6,041 bases of DNA from Oscillospiraceae bacterium (GCA_015067385.1 SVMP01000129.1:1-6041), one strand, 5' to 3'; positions 1 to 5,391 are shown, counted from the first letter of the stretch. Numbers and translations are program-made. The notes: a model not told the origin generated them from the sequence alone.

Positions 1-1609
1 TTTTGCTAACTGCTCCGTCGATCTTCTTGTAACATACATCGGGTTTATAGGCATAATCTTGCTTGTCATCGGTGCCGTTGCAATGCTTTTCGTTTTTGGA
101 TTTGTATATAAAAAATTCCCGATCCAGCATAAGATCGGCGCAATAAAAACGGTTTCGATGATAGTTGTTATTTCGGTTTCGATGCTTGCCCTCAGTACCG
201 TCGGCAAATCTTTTGAGGCGGAAGATGAAGAACCCGTAAATCTTAATGAGGTCTATGAAGAATACGGCTTTGCTTACAGCTTTGCAAGAACATTCATGGA
301 AAAAGGCATTGAGGAACCTGATAATTACAATGATGTGACGATTTTACGGGCGCTTCGAAATATTAACAGCGATGCCGTTTGTCCCGAAAATGTTCCGAAC
401 ATCATAATGATCCAGCTCGAATCTTTTTTTGATGTGAACAGGATCAAGGATATATCTTTTTCTTCCGAGCCCACTCCTGTTTTTAATTATCTCAAAGAAA
501 CATCAGTTTCAGGCTTTCTTTTCGTTCCTTATGTCGGTGCGGGAACCGTTAATTCCGAATTTGAAATTCTTTCGGGTATGAATATCGACTTTTTCGGTTT
601 CGGCGAATATCCGTATAAATCGGTTTTGCAGGAGAAGTCCTGTGAGACCGTAGCATCTGTTATGCGTTCTCTCGGACATAATACAACAGCTCTTCATAAT
701 TATGAGGGAACTTTTTACGACAGATATATCGTTTACGAAAATCTCGGGTTCGACAGATTTATCCCCGTTGAATTTATGTGTAACACCGAAGAAAACAAGA
801 CCGGTTGGGCAAAGGACAAGGTTCTCCTTCCGTATATCAGAAAAACGCTTGAATCAAGTGCCGAAAAGGATTTTATCTTCGGGGTCACTGTTCAGTCTCA
901 CGGTAATTATCCTGCCGACCTCGAATCGAGTTATGATATAAAGGTCATCGGCGAGCTTGATGATGCCGTCAGATCTGAATATGAGTATTACGTGAACGAA
1001 ATAAACGAAGTCGATATGTTTATCGGCGCTCTTGTCTCATTCCTCGAATCATTCAGTGAGCCTACAGTTTTGGTCCTTTACGGAGATCATTTGCCGTGTC
1101 TTACCGATCTTGAAGATGATGATCTTTCTTCCGGCGATCTTTTTACATCCGAGTATGTTATATGGTCCAATTACGGAATCGGCGGAGAGGACCGTGATCT
1201 TGAAGCTTATCAGCTTTCCGCATATCTTTTGGATATTCTCGGTGTGGATATGGGAACGATGTTCCGATATCACAACCGTTGCTCCGATAAAAACAGCTAT
1301 CTTACTCTGCTTGAACATCTTGAATACGATATCCTTTACGGAGAAAATTATGCCGATGTTCATAGCGAAAAGAAGGATATTATATTCGGTTTGGATGATA
1401 TAACCGTTGATGATGTGACAGTTATCGGCGATTCCGTTTATATAACAGGCAACGGTTTTACCGAAAACAGCGTCGTTTTTATCGACGGCGATCAGAAATT
1501 TACTTCATATGTCAGCGAAAATGTTCTTATGGTCATGAGCTTGGATTATGAACCGAATATGAATATTGAGATCAAACAAGTGGCTGCAGATGGCTACATA
1601 TATAATTGA
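1..1609 (+). CDS. LTA synthase family protein (sulfatase/alkaline-phosphatase fold), 5' end outside the window
   Basis: The reading frame is open from nt 2, with no stop, so the gene starts upstream; the TTG at 59 is only an internal codon. Two membrane helices are visible (about nt 23-109 and 149-206). LtaS-type enzymes normally have five, so about three should lie upstream. The extracellular catalytic domain follows. Its signatures are IQLESFFD with the metal-ligand Glu at 419-421, GAGTVNSEFE with the nucleophile Thr at 545-547, FYDRYIVYENLGFDRF near 720-760, VQSHGNYP with His at 899-901, and YGDHLP with Asp-His at 1085-1090. These match E255, T300, H416, D475 and H476 of Staphylococcus aureus LtaS. 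Family members transfer glycerol-phosphate or related phospho-groups from lipids to cell-surface polymers. A C-terminal extension (nt 1376-1606) resembles an IPT/TIG-like beta domain. The next gene follows after 13 bp, probably in the same operon. Family is secure; the exact acceptor is unknown. Confidence 0.93.
   Translation, partial: FANCSVDLLVTYIGFIGIILLVIGAVAMLFVFGFVYKKFPIQHKIGAIKTVSMIVVISVSMLALSTVGKSFEAEDEEPVNLNEVYEEYGFAYSFARTFMEKGIEEPDNYNDVTILRALRNINSDAVCPENVPNIIMIQLESFFDVNRIKDISFSSEPTPVFNYLKETSVSGFLFVPYVGAGTVNSEFEILSGMNIDFFGFGEYPYKSVLQEKSCETVASVMRSLGHNTTALHNYEGTFYDRYIVYENLGFDRFIPVEFMCNTEENKTGWAKDKVLLPYIRKTLESSAEKDFIFGVTVQSHGNYPADLESSYDIKVIGELDDAVRSEYEYYVNEINEVDMFIGALVSFLESFSEPTVLVLYGDHLPCLTDLEDDDLSSGDLFTSEYVIWSNYGIGGEDRDLEAYQLSAYLLDILGVDMGTMFRYHNRCSDKNSYLTLLEHLEYDILYGENYADVHSEKKDIIFGLDDITVDDVTVIGDSVYITGNGFTENSVVFIDGDQKFTSYVSENVLMVMSLDYEPNMNIEIKQVAADGYIYN
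1376..1606 (+). other. C-terminal IPT/TIG-like beta domain of the LTA synthase family protein
   Basis: After the catalytic domain the protein continues for about 77 residues with the pattern VYITGNGFTENSVVFIDG, then a Thr-Ser/Val stretch and VLMVMS. The layout 'strand, G-x-G/N-F-T-x-x-S-x-V, strand, hydrophobic strand' is typical of IPT/TIG immunoglobulin-like folds found on extracellular proteins. It would sit outside the membrane and could bind a glycan or the polymer substrate. The domain assignment is pattern recognition only. Confidence 0.5.
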
Positions 1610-1622
1610 AAGGCGGTTTTTT

Positions 1623-1889
1623 ATGGCGCAGATAACGTATTTTTTCCTCAGTAAATGTATCTACTGTTCAAAAGCAGACAGAATAATCCGACTTGTAAAG
1701 GAAAAACACCCCGAATTTAAAGAGGTAAAGATCAAGAAGATAGAAGAAAGCCTTCATCCCGAAATCGCGGATCAGTACGACTATCAGCTTGTTCCGTGCT
1801 TCTTTGTTAACGATAAGAAAATATTTGAGGGTGCTCCGACAGAAGAAAAGGTCTGCGAGGCATTCGAAGAAGCTTTAAAAACAGAATAA
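1623..1889 (+). CDS. Glutaredoxin-like thioredoxin-fold protein, 88 aa
   Basis: This small cytoplasmic redox protein has no signal peptide. The N-terminal beta strand (ITYFFLS) leads into a CIYC active site (Cys12, Cys15) at the start of helix 1. Later LVPCFFVND carries the cis-proline (Pro58), followed by the KIFEGAPTEEKV segment typical of the glutaredoxin and NrdH-like fold. Canonical glutaredoxin has CPYC; the Ile here is a variant. It probably reduces disulfides or mixed disulfides, but its partner is not shown by the sequence. The ATG at 1623 is chosen because AAGGCGG (1610-1616) lies 6 nt upstream and the encoded protein begins directly with the first beta strand; an open frame back to 1566 would overlap the previous gene. 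It ends with tandem stops (TAA TGA) just before a terminator. Two extra cysteines (59, 78) are present. Confidence 0.85.
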   Translation: MAQITYFFLSKCIYCSKADRIIRLVKEKHPEFKEVKIKKIEESLHPEIADQYDYQLVPCFFVNDKKIFEGAPTEEKVCEAFEEALKTE

Positions 1890-1896
1890 TGAAAAA

Positions 1897-1936
1897 TAAG
1901 GCAGGATTTTGTAAACTATCTTGCCTTAATTTTTTT
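1897..1936 (+). terminator. Intrinsic terminator of the LTA synthase-glutaredoxin operon
   Basis: An 11 bp stem pairs TAAGGCAGGAT (1897-1907) with ATCTTGCCTTA (1918-1928) through one G-U pair. The loop is 10 nt, and the stem is followed by A then seven T (1930-1936). It begins 8 nt after the glutaredoxin stop codon. Confidence 0.92.
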
Positions 1937-1946
1937 CAGAAAATAC

Positions 1947-1975
1947 TTGACATTATTCGATTTTCGTATTATTAT
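1947..1975 (+). promoter_or_regulatory. Housekeeping (sigma-A type) promoter for the UroD-like gene
   Basis: A perfect -35 box TTGACA (1947-1952) is separated by 17 bp from TATTAT (1970-1975), which matches the -10 consensus at five of six positions. It lies just after the upstream terminator, so the UroD-like gene has its own transcription start, expected near 1982 with a leader of about 40 nt. No operator-like palindrome was recognised. Confidence 0.85.
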
Positions 1976-2010
1976 ATATCCAAATGAATTTATTAAGTAA
2001 TAAATGAATC

Positions 2011-2015
2011 GAGGT
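2011..2015 (+). promoter_or_regulatory. Ribosome binding site that fixes the UroD-like start
   Basis: GAGGT lies 6 nt before the ATG at 2022. The alternative ATG at 2004 lies upstream of this site and has no purine-rich motif of its own, so 2022 is preferred. Confidence 0.8.
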
Positions 2016-2021
2016 ATCGTT

Positions 2022-2999
2022 ATGACACCCAGAGAAAGATTTTGTAAAGTACTTCACTTTGAAAAACCTGACAGGCTTCCTCTTATCGAATGGGCTGCCT
2101 GGTGGGGCTTGACTTTTGACCGTTGGAAACAGGAAGGTCTCGATCCTTTAATGGACACGGATCAGAGTCTTGAATATTTCGGGCTTGAAAATTTAAAATG
2201 TATCGGCGCTGCCCCGAGTATTCCTCATTATTCTCATGAGGGTAATCCTGTCCGCAATGAAGATGATTACGATGAACTCGTAAAAAACGGCTTGTGGAGC
2301 GATGCCGTTATCGAAGGCCTTGTAAACGCTGCAAAAAGCCTTAAGGAAGCTCATGAACGAGGCGATTTTTCAATCCGTATCTGGCTCGACGGTTTCTTCT
2401 GGTTCCCTCGCAGACTTTTCGGTATCGAAGAGCATTTTTATTCGTTCTATGATGAGCCCGATCTTCTTAAACGCATGAATTCCGACCTTGCAGACTTTAA
2501 CATTCGTGCGATCAAAGCTCTTTATGAGGTCGATACCCCCGATTTCGTCGGCTTCGGCGAAGATATGTCCTATAATCACGGTCCCATGCTTTCCGAGGAT
2601 ATGTTCAACGATTTCCTCGCTCCTTATTATAAAAGAGTGATCCCCGAGATAAAGAAAAAGGATGTTCCTGTTCTTGTTGACTCTGACGGTGATATTACGG
2701 AAATGATCCCCTGGCTCACTTCCGTCGGCCTTGAAGGTATCTATCCCCTCGAAAAACAGGCAGGCGTTGATATCTGCAAGATCAGAGAAATGTATCCCAA
2801 GTTTTTGATGATGGGTGGTTACGATAAAATGTGTATGTCGAAAGGCGAAGCGGAAATGCGTGCGGAATTCGAACGTATACTTCCCGTTATGAAGAGCGGC
2901 GGCTATATTCCGTCCGTTGACCATCAGACACCCCCCGAAGTCTCTTTGGAGAATTTCAAGATCTATGCACGTCTCTTTAAGGAGTACGTTTGTAAGTAA
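2022..2999 (+). CDS. Uroporphyrinogen decarboxylase (URO-D) superfamily protein, probable methyltransferase-like enzyme, 325 aa
   Basis: It starts with MTPRERFCKVLHFEKPDRLP, the usual opening of the URO-D/MtaA-CmuA superfamily TIM-barrel proteins. Later family-like blocks are FGEDMSYNHGPMLSEDMF (about residues 178-195), VLVDSDGDITEMIPWL (218-232), GIYPLEKQAGVD (239-250) and GGYIPSVDHQTPPEVS (293-308). The RQAGRY-type substrate motif of true haem-pathway HemE is absent. The His-x-Cys zinc-thiol motif of MtaA-type corrinoid methyltransferases is replaced by DSDGD. It therefore belongs to a functionally uncharacterised branch common in anaerobes. Relatives are often linked to corrinoid-dependent methyl transfer, but no corrinoid protein or activase gene is visible here. 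It is soluble, has its own promoter, and no terminator separates it from the small genes that follow. The ATG at 2004 would add six residues. Confidence 0.88.
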   Translation: MTPRERFCKVLHFEKPDRLPLIEWAAWWGLTFDRWKQEGLDPLMDTDQSLEYFGLENLKCIGAAPSIPHYSHEGNPVRNEDDYDELVKNGLWSDAVIEGLVNAAKSLKEAHERGDFSIRIWLDGFFWFPRRLFGIEEHFYSFYDEPDLLKRMNSDLADFNIRAIKALYEVDTPDFVGFGEDMSYNHGPMLSEDMFNDFLAPYYKRVIPEIKKKDVPVLVDSDGDITEMIPWLTSVGLEGIYPLEKQAGVDICKIREMYPKFLMMGGYDKMCMSKGEAEMRAEFERILPVMKSGGYIPSVDHQTPPEVSLENFKIYARLFKEYVCK

Positions 3000-3046
3000 C
3001 ATTTTGCGAAAACAGTCATATTATGTTAATGTAAAATAATTGACAG

Positions 3047-3052
3047 AGGTGG
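3047..3052 (+). promoter_or_regulatory. Strong ribosome binding site for the 44-aa membrane peptide
   Basis: AGGTGG lies 5 nt upstream of the ATG at 3058, within the purine-rich AGAGGTGG. This good Shine-Dalgarno match in an otherwise AT-rich gap is the main reason to believe the small gene is translated. Confidence 0.7.
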
Positions 3053-3057
3053 CTGAA

Positions 3058-3192
3058 ATGCTTCGACGAAATGTGAAAGTTTGTACCTTTACAATTGCTT
3101 ATGCGGCGGGAATAATAACCGCACTTGTTTTCCCGACAACATTTCTTTTATGCGTTTTGGCTGTGCTTGTCATATGCTGCTGCAGAAAATGA
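3058..3192 (+). CDS. Small single-helix membrane protein, 44 aa, unknown function
   Basis: This short gene begins MLRRNVKVCT, continues as one long hydrophobic segment (about residues 10-41, with a central FP) and ends ICCCRK. The positive N-terminus and the Cys-Cys-Cys-Arg-Lys tail flank what is probably one long helix or a helical hairpin kinked at Pro26. A strong ribosome binding site (3047-3052) precedes the ATG. Its TGA stop (3190-3192) lies 17 nt before the SpoVM-like start and overlaps an in-frame upstream ATG (3189) of that gene. Both should be on one mRNA, which suggests a role at a membrane, perhaps during sporulation. I do not recognise a named family; small Clostridia proteins with a Gly/Pro-bearing helix and Cys-rich tail look broadly alike. 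It could also be a leader peptide that couples translation to the next gene. Confidence 0.68.
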   Translation: MLRRNVKVCTFTIAYAAGIITALVFPTTFLLCVLAVLVICCCRK

Positions 3193-3198
3193 AAGGCG
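3192..3198 (+). promoter_or_regulatory. Probable ribosome binding site of the SpoVM-like gene
   Basis: AAAGGCG ends 11 nt before the ATG at 3210, somewhat further than usual, and overlaps the stop of the preceding gene. The same AAGGCGG-type site serves the glutaredoxin gene. The alternative start at 3189 has no such site and could only be reached by translational coupling. Confidence 0.5.
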
Positions 3199-3209
3199 TT
3201 GGTTTAAAC

Positions 3210-3293
3210 ATGAAAATAGTTGTTGTTAAGGCAAACGGATTTTGGAAATGTCTGCTCAGATCCATTTTCAAAGTAAAAACCGATAAAGAATAA
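3210..3293 (+). CDS. spoVM: SpoVM-like stage V sporulation peptide, 27 aa
   Basis: The peptide has the length and layout of SpoVM (26 aa in Bacillus subtilis), the amphipathic helix that marks the convex outer forespore membrane and anchors the SpoIVA coat basement layer. MKIVVVK aligns with MKFYTIK of B. subtilis. Lys2, Lys7, Phe11 and Arg17 coincide, and a basic amphipathic stretch (FWKCLLRSIFKVK, residues 11-23) follows. Clostridial SpoVM versions typically begin MKxVVIK and run about 26-27 residues. The Pro at position 9 of B. subtilis SpoVM is Asn here, followed by Gly10. The ATG at 3210 gives the family N-terminus; the ATG at 3189 would add seven residues and overlaps the previous stop (ATGA). 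A strong terminator follows within 7 nt. The gene is too short for most callers. The call rests on pattern and length, not on a database search. Confidence 0.8.
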   Translation: MKIVVVKANGFWKCLLRSIFKVKTDKE

Positions 3294-3335
3294 AAAAGTG
3301 CTGAACAGATTTTGCGGTCTGTTCAGCGTTTTTTT
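3292..3335. terminator. Bidirectional intrinsic terminator between spoVM-like gene and the HD-domain gene
   Basis: A perfect 10 bp stem pairs GCTGAACAGA (3300-3309) with TCTGTTCAGC (3318-3327) around an 8 nt loop. On the plus strand it is followed by G and seven T (3329-3335). On the minus strand the A-run at 3292-3297 supplies the T-tract. It therefore can end both the plus-strand uroD-spoVM transcript and the convergent rnhA-queG-HD transcript. The TAA of the HD gene (3334-3336) lies in the T-tract. Confidence 0.93.
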
Positions 3336-3945
3336 ACTGTTCGATTATTTTTTCATCGATATAAGAAGACATTGTATCGGCAAGATAGAAAAGAAGTGTC
3401 GCAGGGTATCTTTCATATGCAAGCTGAAGCATGTTTCTGTATTCGTAGTCTTCGCCGCCGAAAGGTCCCATGTGATAAAAGATAATGAGTTCTTCAACAA
3501 ATTTAAGCGGAATGTAACTTCTTATGAGCCTTATCGAACGTGAGGAGTGGGGGAGGGGGATTGCGGGCTGCTTATTCGTTGACCATTGCTGATATGTTTC
3601 CCACACACCGTCAACCTTTCTGTTTCGTTCTTCTTTGATATAATAATTGCACTTGCAGAGATCGTGCAACAACGCAGATATAATAACGCTTTTCTCGTCA
3701 AGCTCAACATTCTTCATTTCAAGAAGACCTTTGAAATTTTTATATACGTTCAAACAGTGCTCGCAAAGACCGCCTTCGAAATTGTTGTGAAATTTAGATG
3801 CGGCAGGGGCAGAAAAAAAGTCTGTTTTGTTTTCAAGATAATCAATAAGATTTTCAATACCGTCTCTTTCGGTCGAACGTAAAAGAGCTAAAAATTCCTC
3901 TTTCTGCGCTCTGTTCACTTCTGCTCTGATGTCGTCAATTTTCAT
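3334..3945 (-). CDS. HD-domain metal-dependent phosphohydrolase, 203 aa
   Basis: The protein carries a full HD-superfamily ligand set: His63 in EGGLCEHCLNVY, His94-Asp95 in ALLHDLCKC, His133 in LPHSSRSIRLI, His158 in IFYHMGPFGG and Asp190 in FYLADTMSSYIDE. The spacing and the FHNNFEGGLCEH block resemble the HD module of YhaM-type 3'-5' exoribonucleases, but the OB-fold nucleic-acid-binding part of YhaM is missing, so this is a stand-alone hydrolase. Likely substrates are a phosphate ester, nucleotide or RNA end, but nothing in the sequence decides which. It is soluble and cytosolic. The ATG at 3945 is supported by AAAGGAG (3954-3960) inside the end of the upstream queG-like gene, which it overlaps by 11 bp. 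It is the last gene of the minus-strand rnhA-queG operon and ends within the shared terminator. Confidence 0.9.
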   Translation of the reverse strand: MKIDDIRAEVNRAQKEEFLALLRSTERDGIENLIDYLENKTDFFSAPAASKFHNNFEGGLCEHCLNVYKNFKGLLEMKNVELDEKSVIISALLHDLCKCNYYIKEERNRKVDGVWETYQQWSTNKQPAIPLPHSSRSIRLIRSYIPLKFVEELIIFYHMGPFGGEDYEYRNMLQLAYERYPATLLFYLADTMSSYIDEKIIEQ

Positions 3946-4762
3946 TTGTTTTTCTCCTTTCGTTTATCAGGTCAATGTTCCTTTTTACTGTCGAAAGACC
4001 TCGCCATGTAAATGCGCGGTCATGGTACTTTGTTCTGAACTCTTTATCCGAAAGTCCGCTGATGTCACTGTGTGTTAAGGCTTTTAGCTTTACGGTCTCC
4101 TTGGAGTACGCTGATTCCGTTAGATCCTTATTCATCGGACATACTTTTTGACATCGGTCACAGCCCCACACCAGTCCGTTGTTTTTTATCGCTTCTTTTT
4201 CTTCAGCTGTCAATTCGCCCTTTTTTTGAGTTAACGCAGAAATGCATTTTGAAATATCGCATTTCCCGTTTTTCAATGCTCCCGACGGACATGCTTTTTC
4301 GCATTCTCCGCATCCGAGACAGTTTTTTTGCACTTGCGTTTCGGTCTGTATGTCAATGTCGGATATTATCTCTGCAAGGAAAATATATGAGCCGTGTTCT
4401 TTTGTTATTATAAGGGTGTTTTTACCCCTCATTCCAAGACCGGATATTTCTGCCGCAAGCTTTTCATCGATAGGGGAGTTGTCTGTATAAACATCGAAAA
4501 TGTTTTCGGGGAATTCTTTTTGCAGCTCTTCTTTTATAGGTTCGAGTTTTCTCGGAATATATTTGTGGTAATCTTCAAGTGCGGCATAAAGACAGAGATT
4601 TTGATCCTCTTCCGCATGATAGAAATAGGGGATGTATGTTAAAAAAACGGTTCGGTAACCCTTATCGTCTTTTTTATTTTCAAATTTAACATTTTCAAAG
4701 CTTGCAAAGAAAACCTTTTGTCCGTGTCGTTCAAAGATTTTTTCAATAATCGAACGTTTCAT
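3935..4762 (-). CDS. queG: Short-form QueG-type epoxyqueuosine reductase (double 4Fe-4S, corrinoid-dependent family), 275 aa
   Basis: QueG reduces epoxyqueuosine to queuosine in the wobble base of tRNAs with GUN anticodons, using cobalamin and two 4Fe-4S clusters. Family blocks are AALEDYHKYIPRKL (residues 60-73), YTDNSPIDEK with the presumed catalytic Asp94, GLGMRGKNTLII (108-119; usual GLGWIGKN), a ferredoxin motif with Cys148, 151, 154 and 158, the CISALT block with Cys173, and WGCDRCQKVCP with Cys201, 204 and 208. An extra Cys168 is present. Usual QueG is about 370-390 residues; here the protein stops soon after WRGLSTVKRN, so the C-terminal HEAT-like tRNA-contact region is missing. Such short forms occur in Clostridia. 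The start overlaps the rnhA-like stop as ATGA, implying coupled translation, and the stop overlaps the HD gene. It could also be a QueG-like ferredoxin-type reductase with another substrate. Confidence 0.83.
   Translation of the reverse strand: MKRSIIEKIFERHGQKVFFASFENVKFENKKDDKGYRTVFLTYIPYFYHAEEDQNLCLYAALEDYHKYIPRKLEPIKEELQKEFPENIFDVYTDNSPIDEKLAAEISGLGMRGKNTLIITKEHGSYIFLAEIISDIDIQTETQVQKNCLGCGECEKACPSGALKNGKCDISKCISALTQKKGELTAEEKEAIKNNGLVWGCDRCQKVCPMNKDLTESAYSKETVKLKALTHSDISGLSDKEFRTKYHDRAFTWRGLSTVKRNIDLINERRKTNEN
3954..3960 (-). promoter_or_regulatory. Ribosome binding site of the HD gene, embedded in the queG-like coding region
   Basis: On the minus strand AAAGGAG ends 8 nt before the ATG at 3945 while lying within codons of the upstream gene, which terminates at 3935. 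This fits an operon with re-initiation. Confidence 0.75.
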
Positions 4763-5391
4763 CGTATTCCCAAAGCCTCTTTTGCGAGAATATCGGCACG
4801 TTCGTTGAAAAATACGCCCGTATGAGCTTCTACCTTTACAAATTCCGTTTCAAGCAGAGGGCGTGTTTTGTTCATGAATTCAACGTACTCTCTCGCCGCA
4901 AAGCTTTCGGCTTTCCATTCTTTTCTATACCATTTGCAAATGCCGGTATAGTCGTGGTAAACACGAAGCTTTTTATAGCCGTTTTTAACAGCAAAAGCCG
5001 CCGCAGTCATTGTTCCGAGAAGCTCTCCCGCAACGTTTCTTGCGCTTTTTGCCTCTTCTTCGTTCCCCGAACCGTTCTTTTCCGTTACTTTTCCGTCGGG
5101 TTCGATAAGCACACAGCCGAATGCGTACGATCCTGTTTTTACATCAAAGCTTCCGTCAACAAAAGCCACAAGCGTTTCTTCTGCCGCAAAAAACATCGGA
5201 TCGTTTATATTTTTATCGCCGTTGAATGTTTTATCCTGACCGAGTGAGATAAAATCTTCCGCTTCTTTTCTCGTTGCAAAGCTTTTGTATTCCGCACCTG
5301 CAAATCCGTGTACGGCGTTTTTACATTCGTCCCATGTCAGAAATATACCGGTCGTCTGCCCTTTTCGGACTGCATAAAATTTTTGTTTCAT
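4759..5391 (-). CDS. rnhA: Ribonuclease HI with N-terminal hybrid-binding (Cauli_VI) domain, 210 aa
   Basis: The enzyme cuts the RNA strand of RNA-DNA hybrids, removing R-loops and primer RNA in the cytoplasm. The first 50 residues (KFYAVRKGQTTGIFLTWDEC, then GAEYKSFATRKEAEDFI) are the small hybrid-binding domain found in eukaryotic RNase H1 and many Firmicutes enzymes. A linker of about 20 residues leads to the catalytic domain, which holds Asp79 (FVDGSF), Glu123 (NVAGELLG), Asp147 (YHDYTGI), the loop His190 (KVEAHTGVFFNERAD) and Asp200. The full DEDD set plus the His indicates an active enzyme. The ATG at 5391 begins exactly at the domain start; its ribosome site is weak (purine-rich AGAAAGAAAAG, 5394-5404). 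A terminator-like hairpin lies 17 nt upstream. The stop overlaps the next gene's ATG by 4 bp, so this heads a three-gene operon. Confidence 0.94.
   Translation of the reverse strand: MKQKFYAVRKGQTTGIFLTWDECKNAVHGFAGAEYKSFATRKEAEDFISLGQDKTFNGDKNINDPMFFAAEETLVAFVDGSFDVKTGSYAFGCVLIEPDGKVTEKNGSGNEEEAKSARNVAGELLGTMTAAAFAVKNGYKKLRVYHDYTGICKWYRKEWKAESFAAREYVEFMNKTRPLLETEFVKVEAHTGVFFNERADILAKEALGIR

Noticed and set aside
59..61. TTG as the start of the LTA synthase-like gene
   Set aside because: The frame is open to the window edge, the codon falls inside a membrane helix, and the family needs further N-terminal helices.
1566..1622. Longer N-terminus for the glutaredoxin-like protein
   Set aside because: It would overlap the previous gene, has no ribosome site, and adds residues before the first beta strand; 1623 has a proper site.
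2022..2999. Calling the UroD-like gene hemE
   Set aside because: The haem-pathway signature around the substrate arginine is missing, and no other haem-pathway gene is nearby.
2370..3002. 210-codon open frame on the minus strand across the UroD-like gene
   Set aside because: It is a shadow of a strongly supported plus-strand gene, with no recognisable domain and no ribosome site.
3032..3037. TAAAAT as a vegetative -10 box before the small genes
   Set aside because: No -35 box lies at 16-18 bp, and the start site would leave almost no leader before AGGTGG.
3016..3040. Possible sigma-E promoter (TCATATT at 3016-3022) before the 44-aa and SpoVM-like genes
   Set aside because: The -35-like element is good, but no CATACAnT-like -10 stands at the proper spacing, and the implied start would fall on the ribosome binding site.
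3298..3882. Plus-strand open frames across the HD gene
   Set aside because: One starts in the terminator hairpin, and all are antisense to a gene with a full set of HD motif residues.
4822..5247. 141-codon plus-strand frame opposite the rnhA-like gene
   Set aside because: It is antisense to the conserved catalytic domain of RNase HI and shows no domain of its own.
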